This document shows, piece after piece, positions 9,890 to 18,707 of a stretch of 64,000 nt of DNA. Each line of letters opens with the position of its first letter. The stretch's first letter is position 1. The position numbers and the translations under genes were made by a program. The notes below the pieces were generated by a model, which worked only from the letters and a program-made list of their open reading frames with translations, did not search any database and was not told the origin of the DNA. The stretch is from Candidatus Heimdallarchaeota archaeon. Lineage in GTDB: Archaea; Asgardarchaeota; Heimdallarchaeia; Heimdallarchaeales; Heimdallarchaeaceae. The stretch spans positions 40,421 to 104,420 of the forward strand of contig JAUVXV010000015.1 in the NCBI GenBank assembly GCA_030603365.1, written 5' to 3'.

Positions 9890-10348
9890 ATGAATCTAAA
9901 TAAGACTCTAAAATTTATATTAGTAGTAGTAACTGTGGCACTATTTACATTGAATTTCAATGTGAGTGCTTTAGGTCCAAAAGTAGACATACAATATGTC
10001 TGTTATTGTGATTATGATGGAGATGGTGCATTAGATGATGTCTATGCTGAAGTTCTTCTTACACTTTTACCAGGAATAAATCACCTAGTCTTTGAAGCCT
10101 CAGTTAAATTCATTGGAGAAATACTCTATACAATCTATAGAGATAATCACGTAATAACTGAAACAGAAATTCTATACAAATTCTACTTCACCAACATTGC
10201 ATTTCAAAGCGGAATATACATCTTTAAAGTATGGTTTGAGATAGAGAATAATGATCAAATTAGATATGTAAGTGATACTCAACCATTCGACCCACCAGAA
10301 GGAGATCCAGATTACCCTCCAGGAGGAGGCGTTACCCCGGGGCCTTAG
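9890..10348 (+). CDS. Small secreted protein with calcium-loop-like motif and Pro/Gly-rich tail
   Basis: 152 residues, no family recognised. Residues 1-27 form a signal peptide ending after 'NVSA'. The mature protein begins near a Cys pair (CYC) and then DYDGDGALDD, which resembles a Ca-binding dockerin or EF-hand loop. A predicted beta-sandwich follows, and the C-terminus is a flexible tail rich in Pro, Gly and Asp. There is no membrane anchor, so it is probably released or held by another surface protein. Confidence 0.7.
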   Translation: MNLNKTLKFILVVVTVALFTLNFNVSALGPKVDIQYVCYCDYDGDGALDDVYAEVLLTLLPGINHLVFEASVKFIGEILYTIYRDNHVITETEILYKFYFTNIAFQSGIYIFKVWFEIENNDQIRYVSDTQPFDPPEGDPDYPPGGGVTPGP

Positions 10349-10384
10349 TTTGACAAGACTTCACTAATCGAAAAAAACAGTTAT

Positions 10385-11620
10385 ATGGGATTAATAATGA
10401 AGGGATTCGCTCGAGATTTGATGGAAATACTGCGTTTATTAGAAAATTATCCACTTAAATCGTTCAGCGAACTAGCTCAAAAAATTAATCTGTCGCCCCA
10501 AACCTTCATTAGACGAGTAGATGAGTTAAGAGCTCAAGATGTTATCCGAGAAGTTCATTCCTCTCTTAATCCCGAAAGTTTACTGTTAGAAAGACATATT
10601 GTAATATTCTTAACAGAATCGATAGAAGAAATCAAAATTTTAGAGCTTGCGTGTGATATTCATCCTTACACCTCTTCAAGAAATAGAATCTTTGGGTCTG
10701 AGTACGGAGTATATACGGTATTCGACATACCTAAAGGTTCTTTCCGTAACCTGAAGCTCTTTCTTGAAAATCTGTTAGTAAGGAAATATTGTGTTAAATA
10801 TTATACCTATAAATCTCAGGGAAGAAGAATATTTTATCCTCAACCTTTTTACAACAATATTACTGATCTTGAGGAATTCGATCTTGATGCTTATCTTGTA
10901 CAATCTACCACTCCTTTGTACACCGGTAAGGGAGGGAGGGAGTCCTCTTTATCCTCTTTAGAATTGCATCCCATAGAACTTCTGATTCTAAGGGACATTA
11001 CTCTTGACTTTAGAACACCAATGAGCCAATTAATAAAAAAGTATCGAAAATACCTGAAATCAAAAAAAGGAGAATTGAGAGAGTACATCTTCCCTGAAAC
11101 TTTTCGACCATATCTTGAAGAATTCTTTCGCGAAGAAAGAACTGAAAATGCAATCTACATGGATTTCAAAAAAAGATATCATGCACTTATAGAAAAACAT
11201 GTAGAAAACTATTGGCTGGGAATAAACAGAAAACATTTCGAGATGTTTATCAGATTCGGGTATATTATACGCAACATCTCTAAAGAAGAAAAATCAAGAC
11301 TCTTCAGTCTTTTAAAGAATGAAAGACCACCATTTAGCATATATATCGAAGATTTAGGTCAGAACTTGTTTCTTACAGTATCTCTACCTCCTTACTATCA
11401 AACTAAACTCTCTTACTTAATGAAAGAAAGGTATGAAAAATTTTCAGCTTACTTGTTGGATAGCTTTGGATATAATGCATTGAAATATAGATTTTATACA
11501 GGGAATTATGATATTGAAAATAAAGAATGGAGGCAAGATGAGGAGTGGATGGTAACTAGGGTCACTAAAGGCATAGAAGAAAAACTAACGAAAAAAGAAT
11601 ACAGAAAAGTAGAAACTTAG
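10385..11620 (+). CDS. Large regulator with N-terminal Lrp-type winged helix
   Basis: 411 residues. Residues about 12-60 form a helix-turn-helix of the Lrp/AsnC kind ('SELAQKINLSPQTFIRRVDE' followed by 'VIREV'). A further region of about 80 residues could be Lrp-like alpha/beta sensing sequence. The C-terminal 200 residues, rich in aromatic and charged residues, match no domain I know. A second ATG at 10397 is an alternative start. The gene ends 10 bases before a receiver-only response regulator with a good GAGG site, so the two are very probably co-transcribed and act together. No histidine kinase gene is adjacent. Confidence 0.72.
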   Translation: MGLIMKGFARDLMEILRLLENYPLKSFSELAQKINLSPQTFIRRVDELRAQDVIREVHSSLNPESLLLERHIVIFLTESIEEIKILELACDIHPYTSSRNRIFGSEYGVYTVFDIPKGSFRNLKLFLENLLVRKYCVKYYTYKSQGRRIFYPQPFYNNITDLEEFDLDAYLVQSTTPLYTGKGGRESSLSSLELHPIELLILRDITLDFRTPMSQLIKKYRKYLKSKKGELREYIFPETFRPYLEEFFREERTENAIYMDFKKRYHALIEKHVENYWLGINRKHFEMFIRFGYIIRNISKEEKSRLFSLLKNERPPFSIYIEDLGQNLFLTVSLPPYYQTKLSYLMKERYEKFSAYLLDSFGYNALKYRFYTGNYDIENKEWRQDEEWMVTRVTKGIEEKLTKKEYRKVET

Positions 11621-11630
11621 AGGAGTAAAA

Positions 11631-12023
11631 ATGGTAAGAGTGTATATTGTTGAGGACAATAGATTAGTGCAGGATTTGTATGTAATGTATTTGTCTAAAA
11701 TGGGACATGAAATAATAGGACAATCATATAATGGTATAGAGGCTTTAGTTGACTTATATTTAAATCACAGGAAGAATCCACCAGATCTAATAATTCTAGA
11801 TTATTTAATGCCAGGAAAGAATGGTTTGGAGCTGTTGCACGACTTACAAAAACTAAATTATATTAAGAATACTAAAGTTATGCTAATTACTGGAGTTACT
11901 GAACAAAAAAGTTCAGCCTTGGAGATGGGAGTGTCCAAATTTCTTCAGAAACCATTTGATTACGAAATATTAAGTCAGTCAATCAAAGAATTAGCATTTG
12001 AGGAGACGACAATTAGGATGTGA
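11631..12023 (+). CDS. Receiver-only (CheY-like) response regulator
   Basis: 130 residues, a single REC domain. The acidic pocket is Glu8-Asp9, the phosphoacceptor is Asp57 in LILDYLMPG, the switch residue is Thr87 in LITG and the conserved lysine is Lys107 in QKPF. There is no output domain. It follows the Lrp-type regulator by 10 bases with GAGG upstream of the ATG. It may signal by binding the product of that gene or another partner. The kinase must lie elsewhere. Confidence 0.9.
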   Translation: MVRVYIVEDNRLVQDLYVMYLSKMGHEIIGQSYNGIEALVDLYLNHRKNPPDLIILDYLMPGKNGLELLHDLQKLNYIKNTKVMLITGVTEQKSSALEMGVSKFLQKPFDYEILSQSIKELAFEETTIRM

Positions 12024-12079
12024 ATTTTCCAGCAACTGTACAAGCTGCAAATTTAACATCATGTTTTTTCTTTTAGTTA

Positions 12080-12808
12080 TTAGAGTTTCTCTAAGAGAAC
12101 TTCCAATGTGAATGGTTTTCCATGACCTGGGTAAATTGTTATTATTTGATATTGTTTCAGTTTTTCAATACTCTCATTATATTCCTCGTGATTGTCGATT
12201 AGAGAGAATTTAGCAGGTTCTTTAGTATTCTCAAGTAAATCTCCACAGAAAAGATTGCCATTATCAGTTAGAAAACCTATAGAACCTTTTGAGTGACCTG
12301 GAAAATGAATTACTTTCGCATCAAAACCATATATGGATAAGTCATCCCCTTCCTCGACATAGATATCTGGTTTAAATCTATCTTGCTTTTTTAAATTCAT
12401 CCTCAGTAAAAATAATGCTGTTTTGAGCAGTATTTTAACGATAATATTCACATTAGATCTACTATAGAAAAAATCTCCATACTCAACCATTCCTGAATCT
12501 TCTTTATGCATTGCAACTTCTGCACCATATTTGTCTCTGAAATAAGCACAGTTTCCAGTATGGTCAAAGTCACCATGAGTTAACAAGATAAGATTAAGAT
12601 TTGCAGATGTACAACCTGCATTAGTGAGTGCTTCTTCGATAACTAGACGCTCACTTGTATAGCCAGTGTCAATTAGAACAAAACCATCGTTAATTTCTAT
12701 TAGAAAACAATTTGTTTTCTTTGAAGTAATAGTTAAAGGAGATGTGGATTTTGATATCACACTATTGTTGAGATGATTCATTGGTTCTTCTTCTGAGTTT
12801 TCAAGCAT
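12080..12808 (-). CDS. Metallo-beta-lactamase-fold hydrolase
   Basis: 242 residues. The zinc-binding motif LLTHGDFDHTGN (HxDxDH variant, HGDFDH) is followed by HFPGHSKGSIG, the Asp-containing FCGDLLE and a final 'IYPGHGKPF' histidine. This is the full set of ligands for a two-metal MBL enzyme of the glyoxalase II-like group. There is no signal peptide, so it is cytoplasmic. Substrate unknown. The ATG at 12781 (residue 10) is an alternative start. It is the last intact gene before the 13-25 kb accessory island. Confidence 0.88.
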   Translation of the reverse strand: MLENSEEEPMNHLNNSVISKSTSPLTITSKKTNCFLIEINDGFVLIDTGYTSERLVIEEALTNAGCTSANLNLILLTHGDFDHTGNCAYFRDKYGAEVAMHKEDSGMVEYGDFFYSRSNVNIIVKILLKTALFLLRMNLKKQDRFKPDIYVEEGDDLSIYGFDAKVIHFPGHSKGSIGFLTDNGNLFCGDLLENTKEPAKFSLIDNHEEYNESIEKLKQYQIITIYPGHGKPFTLEVLLEKL

Positions 12809-13177
12809 AATTGGGAATAAATTCGTACTTACTTATATGTTTGTAAAAATCAGATTTAAACTCAAAATTACAAATGATTCATCATACTCTGTCGAGAATA
12901 AATATCAGAATTCTAGCTTGGACTTGCTTCCAGTTGAAATAGAGGTGATTTCCACTGCCAAGAAGCTACTGTGATTCTATAAGGAAGAGAATATAATAAG
13001 GTGTCTTCCTGTTTTCTCAAACGAATTTCTTTGCATTGTTTTGAAAAATAAAATTCTAGAAGTAAGATTCCGTGAGAAGTAATCTCTCACGGATACATTG
13101 GATCTATCAAATACATGGATGATATTAGTTCAGCTGGATAGCATTATTCGGTTAGTAAGAAGGATTTAGTGAGTTGA

Positions 13178-13447
13178 AATAAGCATTGGATAAACAAACA
13201 TGAAAGTATAGCAGAAACAATACCTGATGATCTGCTAATTCTGGAAACAGATAATCTACCTGAAGATTCATTTAAACCTCCAGTAAAAGTTCTATCTGAA
13301 GTATATGAAAATGTATCTAGAATCAGAGAAGTAATTGTTGAAGATTTGAAAGAGCTTTGTAGAGGAAATGCACTCAAACTAGTACAAGAAGATTTTAAGC
13401 TAGGAAAAAATTACCATTATATTACAGTTTTCGTAGACGATATTTGA
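13178..13447 (+). pseudogene. Gene relic: 3' end of an unidentified gene
   Basis: An 89-codon frame with protein-like composition (for example 'LPEDSFKPPVKVLSEVYENV' and 'RIREVIVEDLKELCRGNAL') runs from a stop at 13175 to a TGA at 13445, with no ATG, GTG or TTG near its beginning. It looks like the C-terminal part of a decayed gene. The rest of the interval 12809-13483 shows no other coding frame. It marks the left border of the accessory island. Confidence 0.4.
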
Positions 13448-13483
13448 TGATCTTTTGGAAACAAACCAGCCAATGATAAAGGA

Positions 13484-16207
13484 TTAATTTAGAGTAAAAC
13501 CATATCTTCTACTTCTACTTTTAAATGCATCCTCGCCCCCTTCTAAGGAAATTACAGATTTCAAAGTTTCAGGACAATCAAGATAACCAGTTTGATTAAC
13601 TTTACCCTTTTTATCACCTAAAGCTTTGATTTCATGTATCAATTCTGAATCAGCTAACACTGGAATGTTGGGATTGTGTGTAACGAATATTTGTTGAGTA
13701 TGATATTTCGATTTACTAATAGCATCAATTACTTGTGTAATAAAATAATGATGATCCATTTCTGATTCAGGAGTATCTATTATCAAGATTCTAGGATTTG
13801 ATTTTTGAAGTAGAATTATACTCAAAATAGTGCCACATTTTTCCCCTAGACTAAGTTCTTCTAGCTGTTCATGTTTTAAATCTTTCAATAATTGTATTCT
13901 AGGCAGGTGGGGCACGGGTTGCATTATAGCATTCATAAAACCTTCATCAATTCTTTTGGTATGAAGAATAGAAACAACTCTTTTATCCACATTTTTCTCG
14001 AGCAACTGAGAGTATTTAGATGTAGAATTTAAATATTCAAACAATTCTAAAGGATGTACAAAAGTTTTTAACAGATTTCTAAATTTAATTTCTTTGTTTC
14101 TAATTTTATATTCATTCCCAGTGAATTTAATAACTAGATTATCAATTACTTCATCCAAATAACGTTTATTACTGAACTCGATTCTAATATTGGGCAAATT
14201 TTTGCTTATGTACGAAGCAGTTTCATCTCTCTTTTTTTGAATTTTTGAATCAATTTTTATAATTTGTTTTATATTCCTAAGTATGCCATTTTCTATTTCA
14301 ATAATTTCCTTGTTTAATTCTTCATACTCAGGAATAAAAGTTTTATTTATTGAAATCAATTCTTCCCTTTTACCATTTAGATTATCAACAATTGCACCAA
14401 CATCATGTGTGGTTTTGTCCAATTTAGATTTGTACTCACTCTCAACCTCATCGTACATCTTTTTCCATTTATCCAACAAACCGCTTATTTCATCATGGAT
14501 TTTAATAGTTAAACTTTCATTTAGTATGCTACGAACTCTCTCTTTCAGCTGATCTATAAATTCGCTATTTTTTACAGAAATTTCATTTATTAAATCATTA
14601 TTCAAAATTGAATCTTTCTCTAAAGTAGGAGTTTTTGGATAAGGTACATCACACATCACAGTAGCTATTTTCTCAAGAAATTTTTGTGTGTTTTTTATAA
14701 ACTTGAATTCTTCTTGCCATTCCTGATAATTTTGGACAAAATCAAATTTAACTAGAGCGGATAGTTCATCAATTCTATCTTCTAAATTTCCTTTTTGGTT
14801 TATTTTTTCTTCTAGGGTTTCAATTTTCTCTTGAATTTCAATAATTTCTTGTATTTTACTTTTAATATATCCACATTCTTTGTTTCTTAGTTTGAAGAGC
14901 TTTTTATCCTCAATATAATCATCAATGAGTTTAAGCTGATCACCGGTTTTCTTAGCTATTTCAACAAGCTCTCCTTGACCATAAATTTCTGTTTCTATAA
15001 GTGTGCTTAATTTTTCAACTTCTTCACGAATAATACTATCATTGTGCAAGTAAAATAGAATTGTATTTCCTTGATTAGAAATATCTTCTACATATGTTCT
15101 CTTCACAATGTACAATTTACCATCATTACCGTAAAAATATACATATACTGAGTTACCGTATGATAGAAGATTCATTATCTTGGATTCATATTCTTTATAA
15201 CCTATTTCAGTAATCGGTAAATCATTGAATGCAAATTGAATCAGATTAACTAAAGTTGATTTTCCAGCACCTCTACCTCCAATCAAAACATTAAGATTAG
15301 GATGAAAAGCTATCAATTCATCCTCAAAATATCCACCTGAAACATGTACTCCCAAAATTCTTTGTTTAGTTATTGATGGTGGATCTTGCCTAATTACTCT
15401 TAATTTGGGTTCTCTCAGTACTTTCTTTAAGTTTTCAAATGTGGGATTTTGCATTTTTAGAAAAGAGTATCTTGAACCGATTTTTCTTTCATCCTCAGAT
15501 GTATCATCTAATGTATGACAATCTGAACCGAATAAACAAGGTCTATAGAGGAAGTTCAAACCTTCATCAGTTCCATCAAAGAACTTTGTATCATTTTCAT
15601 CTCTGATTTCTACAAAGAATGGCAAGTTTTTTATCCTTTCTGCAATCACAACTCTATATGAATCTCGAAATTCGTTTCCAAAGCCTTTATGACTACTTGA
15701 ATGAGCTAGAATAGCAATTCCATTTTTATCATTAATTATTTTGATAACTTCAAACAGACCTAAAGGATCAGGTTTAGCAACTGCAGTTTTTGGATCACAG
15801 TTTTCCTCAATATTAAGAGTTCGAAGAATTGAATTAATCATTGACTCTTCTTCATGTATTGCTATTACATGAACATAAGGATGTTGAGAAGAATCAACAA
15901 GAGATTTAGGTACGTTGATCTCCACACCTGCTAAGACTAATATTCCATACTTCATTGCTTTCTCTTTAAAAATTTCAAAATCCTTAATACAATTATGATC
16001 AGTTAGAGCAATTATTTCTAAACCAACATCATTGGCTTTTTTCATAAGCTTTTCAGCGTATTCATCAACAGTCAGATCTGATTTAACATCATATGAGTTT
16101 AGAGTGTGTATATGTAAATCAGCTTTATAGAATTTAGATGATTTTTCTTCTAAAATACCTAACAAAAGTTCGATATTTGCTTTAATTCTTTCATCCTCAG
16201 ATTTCAT
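13484..16207 (-). CDS. PHP-domain / SMC-type ABC ATPase (TrlF-like), candidate defence protein
   Basis: 907 residues. Residues about 25-270 form a PHP phosphoesterase domain: His32 and His34 in DLHIHT, ALTDHN, ILAHSSSH and the late metal ligand in FGSDCH. Walker A GGRGAGKSTLVNLI follows, with Lys316. About 300 residues of coiled coil come next (roughly 440-700), then an ABC signature LSLGEK near 780 and Walker B ILIIDTPESEMD with Asp811. This is the RecF/SMC head layout with a nuclease-like metal domain in front. Proteins of this build (annotated in databases as TrlF family AAA-like ATPases) are often found in mobile and defence contexts; molecular role is not established here. The neighbour on the same strand is a PD-(D/E)XK-like protein 198 bases upstream. 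Confidence 0.85.
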   Translation of the reverse strand: MKSEDERIKANIELLLGILEEKSSKFYKADLHIHTLNSYDVKSDLTVDEYAEKLMKKANDVGLEIIALTDHNCIKDFEIFKEKAMKYGILVLAGVEINVPKSLVDSSQHPYVHVIAIHEEESMINSILRTLNIEENCDPKTAVAKPDPLGLFEVIKIINDKNGIAILAHSSSHKGFGNEFRDSYRVVIAERIKNLPFFVEIRDENDTKFFDGTDEGLNFLYRPCLFGSDCHTLDDTSEDERKIGSRYSFLKMQNPTFENLKKVLREPKLRVIRQDPPSITKQRILGVHVSGGYFEDELIAFHPNLNVLIGGRGAGKSTLVNLIQFAFNDLPITEIGYKEYESKIMNLLSYGNSVYVYFYGNDGKLYIVKRTYVEDISNQGNTILFYLHNDSIIREEVEKLSTLIETEIYGQGELVEIAKKTGDQLKLIDDYIEDKKLFKLRNKECGYIKSKIQEIIEIQEKIETLEEKINQKGNLEDRIDELSALVKFDFVQNYQEWQEEFKFIKNTQKFLEKIATVMCDVPYPKTPTLEKDSILNNDLINEISVKNSEFIDQLKERVRSILNESLTIKIHDEISGLLDKWKKMYDEVESEYKSKLDKTTHDVGAIVDNLNGKREELISINKTFIPEYEELNKEIIEIENGILRNIKQIIKIDSKIQKKRDETASYISKNLPNIRIEFSNKRYLDEVIDNLVIKFTGNEYKIRNKEIKFRNLLKTFVHPLELFEYLNSTSKYSQLLEKNVDKRVVSILHTKRIDEGFMNAIMQPVPHLPRIQLLKDLKHEQLEELSLGEKCGTILSIILLQKSNPRILIIDTPESEMDHHYFITQVIDAISKSKYHTQQIFVTHNPNIPVLADSELIHEIKALGDKKGKVNQTGYLDCPETLKSVISLEGGEDAFKSRSRRYGFTLN

Positions 16208-16405
16208 TTTTTATTCCCCTCACTTGTATTTTAGTCAAAAAATACTAATATGCAGTATTCATTTTATATATTTAAGTTTTTTTTACATTTTTAATTAGAA
16301 ACGTATGTTTTTCGTTATACAGTAAGATATTGACTCTTCCAAGAAAGAGGACAATTTGAGATCATCAATTTTATTTTTTCGTTTCTAAAGTTCAACAAAA
16401 TAATA

Positions 16406-16966
16406 TCATAAATGCATTATCTCAAAATCCCATTCTCCTTTCTTTTTATCGGATGGAATTCCTCTTCCTTCTCTATAATAGTTTTCATACCAACTTCCCT
16501 TATAGTTAATAAATCGGTAGAAATCAATATTCCTATCTATACTTAGAAAGTAGACTCTTTTAATGTCATCATCATATCTTTTTAGATCCTGAAATTTCTT
16601 AATATCTTTTTGAGCATCTTCATCTTTTAATTTTGGTAAAAATTTAAACTCAAAAACAAACCAAAATCGGCCTATATCTCTTGTCCAAATTTCTTCATAT
16701 TCCCATTCAGAATCTGCTTGTGATTTCATTATCACCAAATCGTAGAAGTAATTATTATCTGGATCTTTATATTGTAGGAACATTCTTATTCCCGGATATT
16801 TATCAATAAAAGGCCTCAGATAGTGATAAAATGAAGCAATTAAAGTATCTTCATAATACATTATCTTTCTATTCTCCAAATCTTCCTTTACTTTTACAGC
16901 CCATACTCTTTCAATTTCCTCCTCTAGTTCACTTATGTTAGGATAATCCTTCCTTCTTTCATTCAT
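16406..16966 (-). CDS. PD-(D/E)XK-like nuclease, putative partner of the PHP-ATPase
   Basis: 186 residues, no named family. The core fits the restriction-endonuclease fold: helix Glu39, then Asp76 in YDLVIM at the end of a strand, Glu106-x-Lys108 in VFEFKF, followed by a helix with Lys-rich 'DIKKFQDLKRYDDDIKRVYF' and a final strand. This D...ExK spacing is the metal site of PD-(D/E)XK enzymes. It is transcribed in the same direction as the PHP-ATPase gene 198 bases downstream, and divergently from the DUF4062 gene. The nuclease assignment comes from motif reading and is moderate. Confidence 0.6.
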   Translation of the reverse strand: MNERRKDYPNISELEEEIERVWAVKVKEDLENRKIMYYEDTLIASFYHYLRPFIDKYPGIRMFLQYKDPDNNYFYDLVIMKSQADSEWEYEEIWTRDIGRFWFVFEFKFLPKLKDEDAQKDIKKFQDLKRYDDDIKRVYFLSIDRNIDFYRFINYKGSWYENYYREGRGIPSDKKKGEWDFEIMHL

Positions 16967-17175
16967 TAAACAACCTCCTCTGATTGCACGTAATTATTTG
17001 ACTATACCTTTATTAATATTATGATTAACCTTGCATTAAGGTCTCCTTATTGTAATTTCCTTCTTATAAGAAGAGATGATTACTTGCATTATTTTGCAAT
17101 TACTTCTTTACATATATCTAAAATACGGAATTTTATGTTTTCTTTTATAGATTTTCAGAAAAGGGAAACAAAAAG

Positions 17176-17182
17176 TTTTATT
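17176..17182 (+). promoter_or_regulatory. TATA-like box before the DUF4062 gene
   Basis: TTTTATT is centred about 28 bases upstream of the ATG at 17207, consistent with a leaderless transcript that starts the rightward arm of the island. Confidence 0.4.
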
Positions 17183-17206
17183 TCTTACCAATTATAATCT
17201 AGATAT

Positions 17207-18274
17207 ATGGGTGAGAATATGGATAAAAGATATCAAGTATTTGTTAGTTCAACTTTTGAGGATTTAAAGGAAGAAAGAAGCGAGATTATTCATGCACTTT
17301 TAGAATTAAATTGCATTCCAAGTGGAATGGAATTGTTTCCTGCAGCAAATGAAGATCAATGGACTCTAATAAAACAAGTAATTGAAGATTGTGATTATTA
17401 TATTGTGATAGTTGGAGGAAGATATGGTTCAATAGGAATTGATGGGACAAGTTATACAGAAATGGAATATGATTATGCAGTAGAATCAGGAAAACCTGTA
17501 ATTGCTTTTTTACATGAAAATCCGGACAACCTTCCAGTTAGAAAAGTAGATAGAGAAACACAGAAATCAGAAAAATTAAACCAGTTCAGATTGAAGCTTA
17601 AAGAAAAAGTGTGCAAAACATGGACTAATGCTGAGAATCTGGGAGCTGTAGTTAGCAGAAGTTTAATTAGTTTGATGAAAACTCATCCAGCTGTTGGTTG
17701 GGTGAGGGGAGATTTAATTCCTGATGAGGACGCAACTAAAGAGATTTTAAATTTAAGAAGAGAAATAGATGAGTTAAATCAAAGATTATCAGAGTATGAA
17801 AAAGAGACAATAACTGATATAGACAACTTATCTAAAGGTGAGGATAAGTTTGATATTATCTATTCATTCAGTGTTACTAGAGGATTATTAGATGTTTATA
17901 CTTATGAATATAACAGCGTAGCTGTTAAATGGAATGAGATTTTTGCTGAAATTGCACCTTTGATGATTGCTGAAGCATCTGAAGAAAAACTTAAGCGGAG
18001 AATAAATAAATTTCTGGAAAGAGAACTTAAGCTCAAAATACCTGACGAACTTCTTAGATTGAAAGAAAAGGGGACACTTAGATTGGGATCCTTCAGAATC
18101 ATTGATAAAAGCTTTGATTCAATAAAAGTACAATTCCGAGCTTTAGGATTAATAGAAAAAAGCACAAAAAAGCGAAGTGTTACAGATTTAAATGCATATT
18201 GGATTCTCACCAGAACTGGGGACTTATTCATGACACAGCTAATGGCAATAAAAAAAGAAGAACAGCCTCTATGA
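17207..18274 (+). CDS. DUF4062 protein (TIR/nucleoside-hydrolase-like fold), candidate immune effector or sensor
   Basis: 355 residues. Residues about 5-110 match DUF4062: 'YQVFVSSTFEDLKEERSEI' at the start, then 'IPSGMELFPAANEDQW', 'DYYIVIVGGRYGSI' and 'SYTEMEYDYAVESGKPVIAF'. This Rossmann-like domain is related to TIR and nucleoside deoxyribosyltransferase folds and often heads STAND-type immune proteins. A short coiled coil near 180-200 and a C-terminal alpha/beta region ('IKVQFRALGLIEK') common in free-standing members follow. An alternative start is Met5. The next intact gene on the strand is a STAND NTPase, from which it is separated by a relic. Confidence 0.83.
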   Translation: MGENMDKRYQVFVSSTFEDLKEERSEIIHALLELNCIPSGMELFPAANEDQWTLIKQVIEDCDYYIVIVGGRYGSIGIDGTSYTEMEYDYAVESGKPVIAFLHENPDNLPVRKVDRETQKSEKLNQFRLKLKEKVCKTWTNAENLGAVVSRSLISLMKTHPAVGWVRGDLIPDEDATKEILNLRREIDELNQRLSEYEKETITDIDNLSKGEDKFDIIYSFSVTRGLLDVYTYEYNSVAVKWNEIFAEIAPLMIAEASEEKLKRRINKFLERELKLKIPDELLRLKEKGTLRLGSFRIIDKSFDSIKVQFRALGLIEKSTKKRSVTDLNAYWILTRTGDLFMTQLMAIKKEEQPL

Positions 18275-18470
18275 TGTTCCTGAACCTAGCAGAATCAAAT
18301 TAGAAGAGTTTACTAGTTTAATGGAAATCAGTTCAAGGAAGATCAAATCATTACTATTCAGTGAAAAACCAGAGAATTTGTTAGAGTGGTAGAAAATTTT
18401 TCATTAGATGAGGTCACCGCTGTTCTTCAAATGCTTAATGTAATCAAATTAGCATCAACTTCTTGTTTAG
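18270..18470 (+). pseudogene. Frameshifted relic resembling an XRE/HigA-type antitoxin
   Basis: Two consecutive frames together give a helix-turn-helix-like chain. The first reads 'LEEFTSLMEISSRKIKSLLF' up to a TAG at 18390. The second, shifted frame reads 'VRVVENFSLDEVTAVLQMLN' over the adjoining bases. The join resembles the C-terminal part of XRE-type antitoxins. It lies directly after the DUF4062 stop codon. The rest of the interval to 18707 is AT-rich, holds a short lysine-rich frame on the minus strand (about 18434-18556) that I cannot support as a gene, and ends in the STAND gene's leader. Confidence 0.4.
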
Positions 18471-18707
18471 GTAAATTTTCTTCACTTATGTTAGTTTCTT
18501 GTATCTTTTTCTCTTTTCTCTTCTTAGTTTCTTGTTTTTTCACACTCATCTTATCCTAATCCCATTGGAGTTTTACAAATATTAGATATTTAAGTAATAT
18601 AAAATTTTATTAGCTTTCAAATTCAAAAATAATATCGTAGAACCTTTATTTAAGAAGATATAAATATAGGAGAATTATTTAATAATATCTGTGAGGTTGG
18701 TGAAGAA

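Noticed and set aside
13144..13377. A 77-codon minus-strand frame opposite the relic at 13178-13447
   Set aside because: Its composition is Ser/Thr/Ile-rich as expected for the complement of a coding frame. The + strand frame reads much more like protein.
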